DNA of 64,000 nucleotides from Vibrio ulleungensis (GCF_016900875.1 NZ_JAFEUM010000001.1:572918-636917), one strand, 5' to 3'. Positions 17,506 to 27,219 are shown, counted from the first letter of the stretch. Notes: generated by a model from the sequence alone, not told the origin. Program-made: numbers and translations.

Positions 17506-18717
17506 TTAACTCTTGCGTTCGATATGACCCAACTTTTCGGCGAGTGGTTTAGCCGAAATTCCATGGGCAACTAAGCTAAATAGTACCGTTGTACTCACTA
17601 CTAACGCGATGAAACTAGAGTGTTCAACTTGCGCATCAATCACCAATACAGCAAAAGCAAGGCTGGCGAGCCCTCGGGGACCAAACCATCCCATAAATAG
17701 ACGCTCTCTTGTCGGTACGCGAGTACCGATAAACGCACAGTAGGTTGGAAGCATGCGAATCACGGTGAGACTGGCCACGGCATAAGCCACGACTTGCCAA
17801 GACATGTGCTCAAACAGTGTGCCTAGTAGGGTAGCGCCAAATAAGATCCAAGTGAACATGGCGAATAGCTCGGCCATACCTTCGGTGGCTAGAACCAATT
17901 GGTGAGTCTTTTTTGATAGCAAATAACCAAACAGCAAGCCCCCTGAAAAAGCGGCGATGTATCCGCTGCCGTGGAAGGTTTGAGCGACATAAAAACTCGA
18001 TAACGCAATCGCCATCACCGTGACTTGCACCCAAACTTCGCTTAACCACTGTCTTGCTGCGCTGGCTTCAAGTAGCTTGGCGCCAATAAACGCAAAGCTG
18101 AGACCAACGACAAGGCCAATGCCTACCTCTTCTGCCACTAGGTATAGGCCATGTCCTAAGGTGACGCCCTCTGATGCAGGGTTGGAAAGGGTTAGCAGAA
18201 TCAGCAAAATGGGAACGCATAAACCATCGTTGAGCCCACTTTCAATGTTTAACCCTTCTCTTACGGGGGCGGGGACCTTTGGATTGCTCACCACGGCTTT
18301 TCCTAGCGCGGCATCGGTGGCCGCGAGCATAGTGCCTAGTATTGCCGCTTCGATAAGCGTTAATTGGTTAAATAACAAAGCCGCCACGATGCTGCCTAAC
18401 ACTATGGCGCTTGGTAGACCGATCAGCAGCATTCTTGATGGGTATAAGATCTGGGTTTTAACGACTTTTAGATTTGAGTGTGCGGCATCAGAAAACAAGA
18501 CTAAGGCTAAGGTAATGTCGACAAGAAAACGTAAGTCGGTCGGAGTGGTGCCAGAGCCAATCAGCCCCAGACCACTGGTGCCTAATACCCACCCTATAGT
18601 AATGAAGACCATCGGGCCAGAAATGATGGTGTCTTCCAGTTTTTCGGCCAAAACTGAATATAGGAATACCACAATAAAGAGAACGCCAAGGGTGGTATAA
18701 ATTGCGTCTATATTCAT
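17506..18717 (-). CDS. CPA1-type cation/proton antiporter
   Basis: The 403-residue membrane protein has about twelve hydrophobic segments. It has the CPA1 exchanger core: DAALGKAVVSNPKVPAPVREGLNIE leading to ESGLNDG (about 155-161), whose Asn-Asp pair is the ion-binding site of electroneutral Na+/H+ exchangers, and GWFGPRGLASLAFAVL in the second half. There is no C-terminal cytoplasmic regulatory domain. It should exchange Na+ or K+ for H+ at the inner membrane. It is transcribed in the same direction as the upstream MATE gene but separated by 125 bases, so co-transcription is uncertain in either sense. Confidence 0.88.
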   Translation of the reverse strand: MNIDAIYTTLGVLFIVVFLYSVLAEKLEDTIISGPMVFITIGWVLGTSGLGLIGSGTTPTDLRFLVDITLALVLFSDAAHSNLKVVKTQILYPSRMLLIGLPSAIVLGSIVAALLFNQLTLIEAAILGTMLAATDAALGKAVVSNPKVPAPVREGLNIESGLNDGLCVPILLILLTLSNPASEGVTLGHGLYLVAEEVGIGLVVGLSFAFIGAKLLEASAARQWLSEVWVQVTVMAIALSSFYVAQTFHGSGYIAAFSGGLLFGYLLSKKTHQLVLATEGMAELFAMFTWILFGATLLGTLFEHMSWQVVAYAVASLTVIRMLPTYCAFIGTRVPTRERLFMGWFGPRGLASLAFAVLVIDAQVEHSSFIALVVSTTVLFSLVAHGISAKPLAEKLGHIERKS

Positions 18718-18843
18718 GGATTAGCCTTATCTTTAGAGGCGATTGCTAGTCTTTACAGTGTAAAGCTAGCCAGCGCGACATGCACGCCTCTAATCAAAGA
18801 AAAAACTAATAAAGTCACAGTAAGATCAACGCGTTAAATGAGT

Positions 18844-20220
18844 TTACTCATACATGAGTTTCTCTGCGGCTTGTTGGTCAAAGGTCGCTAAGGTTTTTCG
18901 TGCCAAATGACGAAGCGGCAGCGCGCGGATGATCTCTTCAAACGGTTGTACCGCAAACGCCCAAAACACCGAACAATCAAAAACCAGTACCAACACTGCA
19001 CACAGTGGAATCGAAATCACCCACTGCCCAATAAAGTTAATGCGAAAGACGTCTTTTGTTTTGCCGAGTGCACGCAAAATATTGCCATGGACCGTATTGT
19101 AGCCACGAGCGATGGGCAAAATAATATACAGCGGAGCAATAGCGGCAAGCGCGATGTAGGTGGACTCTTCTAGATGCGGGTACACGTTGGCAATGACTAG
19201 ACTCATCACGGCAAATAAACCGGCGACAACAATAGAGATCCCCACAGCGATATCGATGCTGATGTTGACGTTTTTGCTGAGGTCGGTGAGGTTTTTAGAC
19301 CCAATCGCTTGGCTTATGGTAATGGCCGATGACTGAGACCAAGAGCCCACAAACTGGGTACCAGAGCGAAGCCAAGGAGCCACCAAGGTAATCGCAACAT
19401 ACGCATAGATGTCGAGTTGGGTGTACATCAACTGATACATGTTGGCGCCCAACATCAATATGGTGACATTAGCGGCTACCGGAAATATTTCATGAAAATG
19501 CTGCTTAATGTTATTGAGCATCGCGCTATTAAGAACGATTCGAGACAGCGAAACATCGGGACTGCGCTTAATGGACATGGCTAAATAGAGCAAACGTGCA
19601 GATATGCCTAATACGCTGCCAATTGCGGCGCCTTGAACCCCTAGTCCTTCCATTGATAGGTTGTTGGTTAGACTAAAACCGTAAATAAAGCAGTAAGATA
19701 AGCCAGCGTTTAGGGGCAGCTCAATCAAAAAGCCTTTAAACGGTATTTTGCTTTTTCCTAATCCATTGAGCAGCGCTATCATTACCTGGGTGATAGCGGT
19801 TAATACGACCAGATATTTAGAGATCCCAAGGTAGTGACCAATCTCTATTTGCAACTGTGAGTCGTCGGTGAGCGCATTGATTAACGGTTGGTCAAAAAGT
19901 GTCAGTAAAGTCCAAAATAGGGTAGCGACCGAACAGTTAATGAGAAGCCCTGCCCAAAAGGCTTTGGATAGGGTTGTTTGAGATTGCGAGCCGACGGCAC
20001 GACTTAGTACCAATTGGCTACCGTTGGCTAGCGCCATCTGTATGGCCAGCATGACGGCTAGGATGGTGCCAGAAATACCCATAGCAGCCAATGGGATTTC
20101 CCCAAGTGGCGAGACCATAAAGGTATCAATAAGCAACATTGATTGCATTAATAGACCGTTAAGGGCTAACGGCCACGCAAGAGAAAAGTTCTTTTTAACG
20201 TAAGGTTGAGACAGCAGCAT
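18844..20220 (-). CDS. MATE family efflux transporter (DinF-like branch)
   Basis: The 458-residue protein has twelve predicted membrane segments and MATE motifs such as LLIDTFMVSPLGEIPLAAMG at the start, LNGLGKSKIPFKGFLIELPLNAGLSY in the middle and NILRALGKTKDVFRINFIGQW in the second half. It belongs to another branch from the MATE at 11935-13272, as the residue patterns differ throughout. Expected role: Na+- or H+-driven export of a toxic compound. It follows, on the same strand, a FAH-family hydratase gene ending in a strong terminator, so it is likely transcribed on its own. Confidence 0.9.
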   Translation of the reverse strand: MLLSQPYVKKNFSLAWPLALNGLLMQSMLLIDTFMVSPLGEIPLAAMGISGTILAVMLAIQMALANGSQLVLSRAVGSQSQTTLSKAFWAGLLINCSVATLFWTLLTLFDQPLINALTDDSQLQIEIGHYLGISKYLVVLTAITQVMIALLNGLGKSKIPFKGFLIELPLNAGLSYCFIYGFSLTNNLSMEGLGVQGAAIGSVLGISARLLYLAMSIKRSPDVSLSRIVLNSAMLNNIKQHFHEIFPVAANVTILMLGANMYQLMYTQLDIYAYVAITLVAPWLRSGTQFVGSWSQSSAITISQAIGSKNLTDLSKNVNISIDIAVGISIVVAGLFAVMSLVIANVYPHLEESTYIALAAIAPLYIILPIARGYNTVHGNILRALGKTKDVFRINFIGQWVISIPLCAVLVLVFDCSVFWAFAVQPFEEIIRALPLRHLARKTLATFDQQAAEKLMYE

Positions 20221-20247
20221 TCAAACCTTGTCCATACATTGGGTAGC

Positions 20248-20279
20248 AATAAACCATCACCTTATGGTGATGGTTTATT
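20248..20279 (-). terminator. Strong terminator after the hydratase gene
   Basis: A perfect 14-bp stem (20248-20261 with 20266-20279) closes on the loop TTAT. On the minus strand it begins 13 bases after the hydratase stop codon and its 3' arm ends in TTTATT. The symmetrical composition could allow it to work both ways. Confidence 0.85.
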
Positions 20280-20291
20280 GTCTACGAATGA

Positions 20292-21053
20292 TTATTTCGC
20301 CGAAAATGTAACCGTGTATTCACCGATTCCTTGATAGTTAACGGTGGTAGGTTGATCAAATTCGAATTCGACGATACCGCAGTAAGAGCCAGTGATCATC
20401 GCTTCACCTTCTTTAAAGGTGACACCACGTTGAGTCATTTCGTTAATGAGCCAGTAAATAGGGCGCAATGGCATTGTGTTAGGGTGCGTGCCGTCGAAGG
20501 TTTGAACCTTCTCACCATGAGTTGCGGTAATGGCAATGTTACTTGCATTAAACGCTGCTTCTCGGTCGATTTCTGGGCCAATAAACAGACCTTGGTTGAC
20601 TAGACCATCAGCCAGTCTTTCGAAAAACTCAGCGTCGCTGTCCTCAGCAAAACGTGACTGGATAAGCTCGAGCGCCATGTGGCACGAGCCAATCGCCGCA
20701 TCAATTTCGCTGTCAGTGTATCCGCCTTCTTTCGCTGGCAGGTCTTTTGCCAATACGAATGCGATTTCAGGTTCGATACGCACAACGCCGTTGTCAGCAA
20801 AAAGCTCACACGTATCGCCTGATTGAACGTCGGCAGCAAAGATTGGCGCGACAACAAATTTGTTTTTCGCTAGAGGTTGTAAGCATTTCCAGCCAGCAAC
20901 GGTACTTGGGTGGATGTCAACCATCGCTGATTGGATGGCCAACGCGTCGTCTAAAGATTCTGGACGGATTGACGCTTCTAAGCGTGGGGCTTTGGTGCCA
21001 GCAATGCGGCGACTTAGCAGCTCTTGGGCTGCGAGAGTGTGTTTATTTGTCAT
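20292..21053 (-). CDS. 2-keto-4-pentenoate hydratase/FAH-superfamily protein
   Basis: ATG 21053 has AGGTGG seven bases upstream and gives 253 residues; the frame continues upstream to 21194 but that part looks untranslated. The sequence matches the MhpD-type hydratase/decarboxylase branch of the fumarylacetoacetate hydrolase fold: GWKCLQPLAKN, VRIEPEIAFVLAKDLP with the metal-binding Glu residues, and ALELIQSRF. These enzymes hydrate or decarboxylate 2-oxo acids in aromatic and related catabolism. No meta-cleavage genes are nearby, so its substrate is unknown. It is divergent from the RpiB/DhuI-like gene. Confidence 0.82.
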   Translation of the reverse strand: MTNKHTLAAQELLSRRIAGTKAPRLEASIRPESLDDALAIQSAMVDIHPSTVAGWKCLQPLAKNKFVVAPIFAADVQSGDTCELFADNGVVRIEPEIAFVLAKDLPAKEGGYTDSEIDAAIGSCHMALELIQSRFAEDSDAEFFERLADGLVNQGLFIGPEIDREAAFNASNIAITATHGEKVQTFDGTHPNTMPLRPIYWLINEMTQRGVTFKEGEAMITGSYCGIVEFEFDQPTTVNYQGIGEYTVTFSAK

Positions 21054-21474
21054 ATTATACCACCTGTGGTTTTCGCATAGTTTAAGGAAAAACTTACCGT
21101 TTGGGTAGTTACAGGTAATAAGAGTGTGATGCTGTCCCCGCGAGAATGGGCTAATTATGCTTTTGAGAAGTAAAGCGAAAGGTGCATGAATCATAAAACG
21201 TTATAGCGGTCTTAAGCACTAAATTGCATGATCTCTGCAACTCATCGCCACTTCAAGACTGTAGCTGCCGAGTTATAGACAAATGCTCTCGTTAGCATTA
21301 CTGCTTAGAAAACTGAATTGTTAGTTAAAAAATAGACTTCCCGCAAGCAAAAAAAGGGCAGAAAAACAGTCGCTAAATCACACTCTTGAGTGTTCATCTG
21401 TTGCACACAAATATTGTGTACTAAAATAAGACAAATATTTTAGTCTGCAACACCATAATTCATAGGAACCCAGT
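21054..21474. promoter_or_regulatory. Divergent control region with two candidate operators
   Basis: Between the hydratase and isomerase genes lie two inverted repeats. ACACTC-TT-GAGTGT is near 21381-21395. A perfect 9-bp repeat, ACTAAAATA (21420-21428) and TATTTTAGT (21436-21444), is spaced by seven bases and centred about 43 bases before the isomerase ATG. The second is placed like a repressor operator at the promoter. No gene is seen in this stretch. Confidence 0.5.
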
Positions 21475-22110
21475 ATGAAAATCGCGTTAATGATGGAAAA
21501 CAGTCAAGCAAGTAAGGCCCCGATGGTTGAGTCTGAACTCACTAGCGTCGCGGGTGGATTAGGCCACGATGTGGTCAACGTTGGCATGAAAGATGAAAAC
21601 GATCATGCGCTGACGTATGTACACCTAGGTATTATGGCCAGCGTTCTGCTTAACTCTAAGGCGGCCGATTTTGTGGTGACCGGTTGTGGAACAGGGCAAG
21701 GCGCGATGATGTCTTGTAATGCTCACCCAGGGGTAATTTGTGGCTATTGTTTAGAGCCGTCAGACGCTTTTTTGTTTAACCAAATCAACAATGGTAATGC
21801 GCTGGCGCTCGCGTTTGCCAAAGGGTTTGGCTGGGCAGGGGAGCTGAATGTACGTTATATGTTCGAGAAAGCTTTTACTGGTGCACGAGGTGAAGGCTAC
21901 CCCATTGAGCGCGCAGAGCCGCAGCAAGCTAACGCAAAAATTTTGGGTGAGGTAAAAGTAGCGGTCGCTAAAAATGTGGTTGAGTCGCTTAAAGCGATAG
22001 ATCAACAGCTTGTCAAAACAGCTGTCGGTAGTCGCCATTTTCAGGACTACTTCTTTACACATTCACAAGATGCTGAATTAACGGCATACATCAAAACTCT
22101 GGTCAATTAA
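21475..22110 (+). CDS. RpiB-superfamily sugar isomerase, DhuI-like
   Basis: The 211-residue protein belongs to the RpiB/LacA/LacB ketol-isomerase fold (KIALMMENSQASK start, VVTGCGTGQGAMM, GYCLEPSDAFLFNQINNGNALAL pattern). The longer C-terminal half, with KGFGWAGELN, GEGYPIER and HFQDYFF, matches the branch I know as DhuI, which isomerises 4-deoxy-L-threo-5-hexosulose uronate released from unsaturated uronic acids. If so it acts in the cytoplasm in uronate or glycosaminoglycan use. None of the usual partners (KduD/DhuD, KdgK, KdgA) is adjacent, so the assignment rests on sequence pattern alone. AGGAACCCAGT precedes the ATG. Confidence 0.72.
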   Translation: MKIALMMENSQASKAPMVESELTSVAGGLGHDVVNVGMKDENDHALTYVHLGIMASVLLNSKAADFVVTGCGTGQGAMMSCNAHPGVICGYCLEPSDAFLFNQINNGNALALAFAKGFGWAGELNVRYMFEKAFTGARGEGYPIERAEPQQANAKILGEVKVAVAKNVVESLKAIDQQLVKTAVGSRHFQDYFFTHSQDAELTAYIKTLVN

Positions 22111-22143
22111 CGGTTTCGCATAAAGTAAGGTTGACTTGAATAC

Positions 22144-22178
22144 CACAAAGCCCACATTGTGTGGGCTTTGTGTTTGTT
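22144..22178 (+). terminator. Terminator after the DhuI-like gene
   Basis: A perfect 13-bp stem (22144-22156 with 22160-22172) around TTG is followed by TTTGTTTGG. It also faces the DUF3332 gene ending at 22213, for which it could serve in the opposite direction. Confidence 0.85.
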
Positions 22179-22212
22179 TGGCATCTTTAATTAACGCGGA
22201 AGCGTTGATTGT

Positions 22213-22749
22213 TTAAGATTGAGCGCTACTCGCCGTTTCTAGTTCAGAGATCGTGGTTTGTGATACCAGCTCGCCATCCATGTAATAACTTACTTGCTCG
22301 CCGTCTTTCACGCCAGTAAGGATAGCAGTGTCACCATTGTTATATACGATGTCCATTTGGATAGTGTTGTCATCAATTTTGTGCATTTCACCGGTTTGAA
22401 TGGTGCGACTAGACAACTCATCAATTGGCGCATCAGTGAGGCTCGGATCTAGGTCATCGTTAATCTTATATTTGGTGTCTACTTTTGAATCAAAAATGTG
22501 TGGATTGCCATTTAGTGGGTTACTGCCAGTCCAGAATTCTAGTGAGTTAAACAACACATAGTCAGCCGCTGTGGTGATACCATATACAGGAGCCAGCAGG
22601 AAGTTTACACCTGCACGAGCATAGCGGTTATCAACAACTTCAATGTTAAACTTCACAACCTTGCCAGTGACAGCATTACTACCGACACAACCTGTTAATG
22701 ATGCTGCAAGAGCTGTAAGACCAATGACTTTAAGTGCGATGTTTTTCAT
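22213..22749 (-). CDS. DUF3332 family lipoprotein
   Basis: ATG 22749 follows AAGGTAAC and starts a classical lipoprotein signal (MKNIALKVIG... SLTGC, Cys near 21), giving 178 residues. The body contains the family's N-S-L-E-F-W-T-G-S-N-P-L segment and a C-terminal small beta domain (DDNTIQMDIVYNNGD). DUF3332 proteins are small envelope lipoproteins of unknown function common in vibrios. It is monocistronic as far as can be seen. Confidence 0.82.
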   Translation of the reverse strand: MKNIALKVIGLTALAASLTGCVGSNAVTGKVVKFNIEVVDNRYARAGVNFLLAPVYGITTAADYVLFNSLEFWTGSNPLNGNPHIFDSKVDTKYKINDDLDPSLTDAPIDELSSRTIQTGEMHKIDDNTIQMDIVYNNGDTAILTGVKDGEQVSYYMDGELVSQTTISELETASSAQS

Positions 22750-22929
22750 TAAGTTACCTTTAAATTTAAGATGTTTGGTAGAACGGTTGTAGTATCCATT
22801 GGATGAATGAATCGGGCTTATCATTTTGCGCCACATTACAACCATGCTTTGTTTTAATCGAAACTGGATCAGTTAGTTTGATAGAATATTTTTGAAAATT
22901 TGCGATGTAGAAAACTGAGCAGACCGTGC

Positions 22930-23349
22930 TTACGCGGTCTCGAGTTCAGAGGTGTAAAACGTTTTTTCTACGGCTTTCTCAAAACCCAAAATAAGGAAGA
23001 TCAGCCCAAAGAACACAACGATACCGTTGAAGTAGCCAGTCATGACCACAGAAGAGCCAAACAAGGCACCAATGATCCCCATGGTGACAAATTTACCACC
23101 GACCAATGAGATGTAAGAAGTTACGCCACGACCAATTTTGTGCAGTTTGGTCGAGCCTTTTTGCTGCCATTGGCTAGCTGCATAACCTTCTAACCAAATG
23201 AAGAAGCTCAAACAAACCTGCATGATAACGCCGACAAGAATTGCGGTGTTAAGGCTGTCTACCGTAAACCAAGACCAGTATTGATTTGCAATAACGACTG
23301 CAGTGATACCAATGATTGATTTAGTTAGAAACGGAATATTCGAAGTCAT
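22930..23349 (-). CDS. Small four-helix inner-membrane protein, unknown
   Basis: From ATG 23349 (GAGAGACAAC upstream; an ATG at 23364 lacks a ribosome site) the product is 139 residues. It has four hydrophobic helices (about 9-26, 35-55, 83-105, 108-128) joined by a short basic loop (QWQQKGSTKLHKIGRG). I do not recognise a family with known function. The divergent AraC regulator starting at 23603 may control it. Confidence 0.7.
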   Translation of the reverse strand: MTSNIPFLTKSIIGITAVVIANQYWSWFTVDSLNTAILVGVIMQVCLSFFIWLEGYAASQWQQKGSTKLHKIGRGVTSYISLVGGKFVTMGIIGALFGSSVVMTGYFNGIVVFFGLIFLILGFEKAVEKTFYTSELETA

Positions 23350-23602
23350 GTTGTCTCTCTTCATAATAGTAGTGATAACGGTTTGCTAAGTTGATTGTTG
23401 CCCCTCAGCGAATGAAACCATTTTGAATGATTCATAGCATCTATACTTACCATTTTACGCCATTTATTTCGGTAACCTGCTGTATGCAAAATAACTATGG
23501 TTGCATAGCGAGCGTGAGCAAATGTGGTAAAGTGAGTTAAGACGCAATCGCCCGTTGAGTGGTGGCTAGAATCTATTGGTGTAGACACAAGGAGAGTGTT
23601 AC

Positions 23603-24604
23603 GTGGGAAAACGTGAGTTTGATATTCCAGTAATACATACCAACTATGCAAAAGTCTTAGTGCAGGTGTGTACAGAGTTTGGATTGGATCTGCATCAGCT
23701 TTTGGAAGATGCAGGCTTGCCAGCGGACCTACTTAATTCTGACAGTGAGTTTATTCCATCCGACTCTATTAAACGTCTTATCTTTTTGGCGTCGACACAG
23801 CTAGGCGTTAACAGCTTCATCGAAATATTGAGCATGGCGATTGGCCAACGGATCCTGCCGGTGATTTTGCATCAATTTAATCGGTATGAAACGATTGGCG
23901 ATGCACTTAACGATATAAACGCTATCTTTACGGCTGACACGCCAAGTAGCTCAGTTTTCTTTTTGCAAGAGCATGGGCAGAGTTGGTTCTGCGTTGAATC
24001 TATCGGTAAAAACAACCCCTATGTTCAATGGACAGAAGCGTTTACCATTAGTTATGTTCAACAGCTAATGAGTGCGCTACTCAATCGCAATTGGCAGCCA
24101 GAGACCATTACATTGAGAGGTAAAGATGTTGATATTATTAAGAACATGGTACCAAGTCATTGTCGGATATTCGTCGAAAATCGATACACCAGCGTAAGGA
24201 TCCCGAACGATTTGCTGACCAAGTCGATCTCACTGAGCTCTGCGGCATTGGGAGAAAAACCCACTTTGGTGGAGTGGCATACTAGTTTTACCGACAATGT
24301 ATTTGAAGTACTCAAACCTTACGTAAGAGAGCGCGATTTAACGATCGAATATGCCGCTGAGTTACTCGATTATTCTGTGCGAACACTGCAAAGAAAACTC
24401 ACGAAGGAAAAAACCTCGTTTCGAAAAATTAAAGACAACTTAGTATTCTCGGTCGCTTGCGAATTAATTGAGGAAGGGCATTCTCTAACATACGTGTCCA
24501 ACCAACTCGGTTACGCCAATCTCGCTCATTTCTCGCGAGCCTTCAAACGCATGTCAGGTCTGACGCCCAATGTATACAAGCAAACAGTGAAAAAACCTAT
24601 TTAG
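23603..24604 (+). CDS. AraC-family regulator (OruR/ArgR-like N-terminal domain)
   Basis: Translation starts at GTG 23603, supported by AAGGAG at ideal distance. The 333-residue protein has an N-terminal domain of the Arabinose_bd type (about 20-210) and a C-terminal AraC DNA-binding domain. The first helix-turn-helix is LTIEYAAELLDYSVRTLQRKL and the second is LTYVSNQLGYANLAHFSRAFKRMSGLTP. It is divergent from the small membrane protein gene at 22930-23349, its likely target. Confidence 0.87.
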   Translation: MGKREFDIPVIHTNYAKVLVQVCTEFGLDLHQLLEDAGLPADLLNSDSEFIPSDSIKRLIFLASTQLGVNSFIEILSMAIGQRILPVILHQFNRYETIGDALNDINAIFTADTPSSSVFFLQEHGQSWFCVESIGKNNPYVQWTEAFTISYVQQLMSALLNRNWQPETITLRGKDVDIIKNMVPSHCRIFVENRYTSVRIPNDLLTKSISLSSAALGEKPTLVEWHTSFTDNVFEVLKPYVRERDLTIEYAAELLDYSVRTLQRKLTKEKTSFRKIKDNLVFSVACELIEEGHSLTYVSNQLGYANLAHFSRAFKRMSGLTPNVYKQTVKKPI

Positions 24605-24821
24605 CCACAATCGAGAGCAGAGCCTTGGCGCTTGTATATTTTAATGCAATTATCGTGGTTGCTGCATTGTGCACTAGCAGCTTCGTTTCACGCAATGGGA
24701 TTCACCCAGTAATTGTATGATGAAAGTCAATATCAAGGCATCGCTCAAAGACTTGCTCGATACAAATGGTTATTATCTTTATCTTACGAAATTATAATCA
24801 TATAAAGTTATTGAGGACCGA

Positions 24822-25820
24822 GTGGCAACAATCAAAGATGTAGCAAGAGTGGCCAAAGTGTCTGTTGGGACGGTATCAAGAGTGCTTAATGGCTCTTCAA
24901 AAATCAGTCCAGAGTCTTATAAAGCGGTACACGATGCCGCACGCCAACTTGGGTATCGCCGCAACGCGGTTGCGCAGGCGCTAGTGAGCAAAACCTCAAA
25001 AATGTTTGGTGTGTTAGTGTCGGATGTTGGCGTTCCCTTTTTTGGCGAAATGGTTAAGGGTATCGAAGAGGTGGCCCGTCAAAAGGGATTGCACCTTCTT
25101 ATCTGTAACGGTTATCACGATGCAACAGAAGAGAAAAACATGATTGAGTACCTTCTCAGTCATCGCTGTCAGTCTTTGGTTGTCCATTCGAAAGGCCTTT
25201 CCGATGAAGAGCTCATTCAATACAGCCGAGAAATACCGGGCATGATAGTGATCAATCGCTACATTGATGCCATCAAAGAGCGATGCGTGTTTCTAAATAA
25301 TCACCAAGGAATGCATATTGCCGTTTCGCGCTTGTTAGATAGCCACAACGGCGTTGCCTACATAGGTTCAAGCGAAGATATTCAGGATGCCACAGATCGC
25401 TATTTGGGTTATCAAAAAGCACTAGAAGATCGCAGTATCGAGTTTAATGAACAGTGGGTAGTGCACTGTGAGCCAGTTGCTGAGGCAGGATATAAAGCAA
25501 TTAAACAGCTTGCAGAGCAAGGCGAGTTGCCGAGCAGCATTGTGACCTATAACGATGCGTTAGCGTCGGGTGTTTTGGATTATCTGCATGGTGAAGGGAT
25601 CAAAATCCCCGAGCAAGTGTCCGTTGTGGGATTTGATGATATCGAGCTTGCGCGTTACCTGTACCCTAAATTGACCACCGTTCGCTACCCAATCAGAGAA
25701 ATGGCCGAATTCGCCGCCAATTTATCGATACAACTGCTTGAAGACGCGACTCCCTCTGTGTCCGATGAGGAATTAGAGTTTGTCCCTAAGTTGATCGAAA
25801 GAAACTCTGCAGTCATCTAA
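24822..25820 (+). CDS. LacI/GalR-family repressor of the sugar locus
   Basis: Translation starts at GTG 24822 after GAGGACCGA. The N-terminal helix-turn-helix and hinge (ATIKDVARVAKVSVGTVSRVL, then GYRRNAVAQAL) are canonical, and residues about 60-332 form the periplasmic-binding-protein-like effector domain (FGVLVSDVGVPFFGEMVKGI, VVGFDDIELARYLYPKLTTVRYP). It is encoded just ahead of the ABC importer and catabolic genes and probably responds to their substrate or an intermediate. No operator half-sites were defined. Confidence 0.92.
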   Translation: MATIKDVARVAKVSVGTVSRVLNGSSKISPESYKAVHDAARQLGYRRNAVAQALVSKTSKMFGVLVSDVGVPFFGEMVKGIEEVARQKGLHLLICNGYHDATEEKNMIEYLLSHRCQSLVVHSKGLSDEELIQYSREIPGMIVINRYIDAIKERCVFLNNHQGMHIAVSRLLDSHNGVAYIGSSEDIQDATDRYLGYQKALEDRSIEFNEQWVVHCEPVAEAGYKAIKQLAEQGELPSSIVTYNDALASGVLDYLHGEGIKIPEQVSVVGFDDIELARYLYPKLTTVRYPIREMAEFAANLSIQLLEDATPSVSDEELEFVPKLIERNSAVI

Positions 25821-25919
25821 TTGTCGGTCGCGTACTACGCTGGACTTGGTTTAAACGTTGTCACTGAATGATTGCCTGTTAGGCCAAACATCCTTTGGCA
25901 GTAGGTGTGGCTGATCCAG

Positions 25920-26774
25920 TTAACTATCTTGCTCTAGTATATTAAAACTTCTGCGAAAGTCCGACGGGGAGTGCTGTTTCACCTTTTTAAAGTAGCGATT
26001 AAAACTACTGATGTTGGTGAAACCGACGTCATAGGCAATGTCGGTGATCTGCCGGTTTGTTTCGATCAACAATTGTGCTGCTTCGTGCACCCGCTTGTCA
26101 TTTAAATACTGCAAAAACGTCTTACCTGTGGCACGTTTAAACGCGCGACAAAAAGCGTGCTCAGTAAGAGCGGCCAGTTCGGAGACTTGGCTTAGCTGTA
26201 TTGGCTTATTAAAGTGCACATCCACCCAATTGATGGCGGCATTGAGCCGATGGGTTTCAATACTGTGCTGCTGTAGGTGGAAGTCATCTAATATCGTTTC
26301 TACGTTCTCGTTGCTGCTCAATTCATGCAATAACTTTAACAGGCTAATGATGGAGTTCGCACCTTGCGTCGAGCAAGTTTGACTGATCCTGCTGGAAATA
26401 TCATTGGCGTCTTGGCGAAGCTTTAAACCCAAGGTGGCTTTTTCGAGTAATAGATTAATGGTTTTAAATTCAGGCAACGAGAAAAACAGCTCGCCAAAGC
26501 AATTCTTATCAAATTGGATCACTAATGACTTGGCAAGGTGGGTATCTGTGCCACACACAAACGAATGTGGGAGGTTAGGTCCGAACAAATAGACGTCCCC
26601 TTCCTGATAGGTCGAGATGTGATCGCCGACCACCAAACTGCCATGGCTTTTGACTATTAGAACGATCTCAATTTCAAAATGAAAATGATAAGAGTGGTTA
26701 AATTGCTCCCCCTCAAATAAGTACGCGGTAAATGTTTCGGTAGTACATAGAACATTTTCTTTAATTGCTCTCAA
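25920..26774 (-). CDS. AraC-family regulator with cupin sensor, divergent from sugar operon
   Basis: The 284-residue protein has an N-terminal cupin-like sensor (YHFHFEIEIVLIVKSHG, GDVYLFGPNLPHSF) and a C-terminal AraC DNA-binding domain (VSELAALTEHAFCRAFKRATGKTF, ITDIAYDVGFTNISSFNRYFKKV). The apparent start is TTG 26774, with no in-frame ATG near the conserved beginning, so the exact start is uncertain. It faces away from the ABC importer operon across a 445-base region and is the likely activator of that operon. Confidence 0.87.
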   Translation of the reverse strand: MRAIKENVLCTTETFTAYLFEGEQFNHSYHFHFEIEIVLIVKSHGSLVVGDHISTYQEGDVYLFGPNLPHSFVCGTDTHLAKSLVIQFDKNCFGELFFSLPEFKTINLLLEKATLGLKLRQDANDISSRISQTCSTQGANSIISLLKLLHELSSNENVETILDDFHLQQHSIETHRLNAAINWVDVHFNKPIQLSQVSELAALTEHAFCRAFKRATGKTFLQYLNDKRVHEAAQLLIETNRQITDIAYDVGFTNISSFNRYFKKVKQHSPSDFRRSFNILEQDS

Positions 26775-27219
26775 ACCTTCGACTCCGACTTCGATATAAA
26801 CGATATTCGACGCTTCGATACTGCTTAATAAATGACCTGAAGATCATATTGTTAACATTAAATTCGAGTTTGTATAGCGGGTGGTGACCAATACTAGAAT
26901 CGGGTCACAGCTGCGACTAAAGGCTAATTTACTGAAAAGTATAGCAATTAAATCATGACCTTACCTCTCTATATCCCTTCTATTGTGACCTTAAAAGGCC
27001 GTTTCCAATAATTGGTCTAGCCAATTTGTGAGCCCCATCATAGTGCAAGCCCAAAGCTAATTTTGGACCAGAAGCGAACAAAAAACGCCCAGTGCAGTGA
27101 CTTTTCATCACGTAGGCTAGTGATTACTGGCCCTACACCAGTACCCACAAATAAATCAAAGCCAAAGTGAGCTGTATTGACTTGTGATTGATTACCAAAT
27201 GGATGGAACTGAGGTAAAC
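26775..27219. promoter_or_regulatory. Control region of the sugar operon with a candidate CRP site
   Basis: This divergent region holds no gene. TGTGA-GCCCCA-TCATA (27027-27042) matches nine of the ten conserved bases of the CRP consensus and would suit catabolite control of an ABC sugar operon. LacI and AraC operators are expected here but I could not define them. Confidence 0.4.

Noticed and set aside
18020..18700. Plus-strand frame of 226 residues opposite the CPA1 antiporter
   Set aside because: Long open antisense frame typical of codon bias in membrane proteins; the antiporter has intact motifs.
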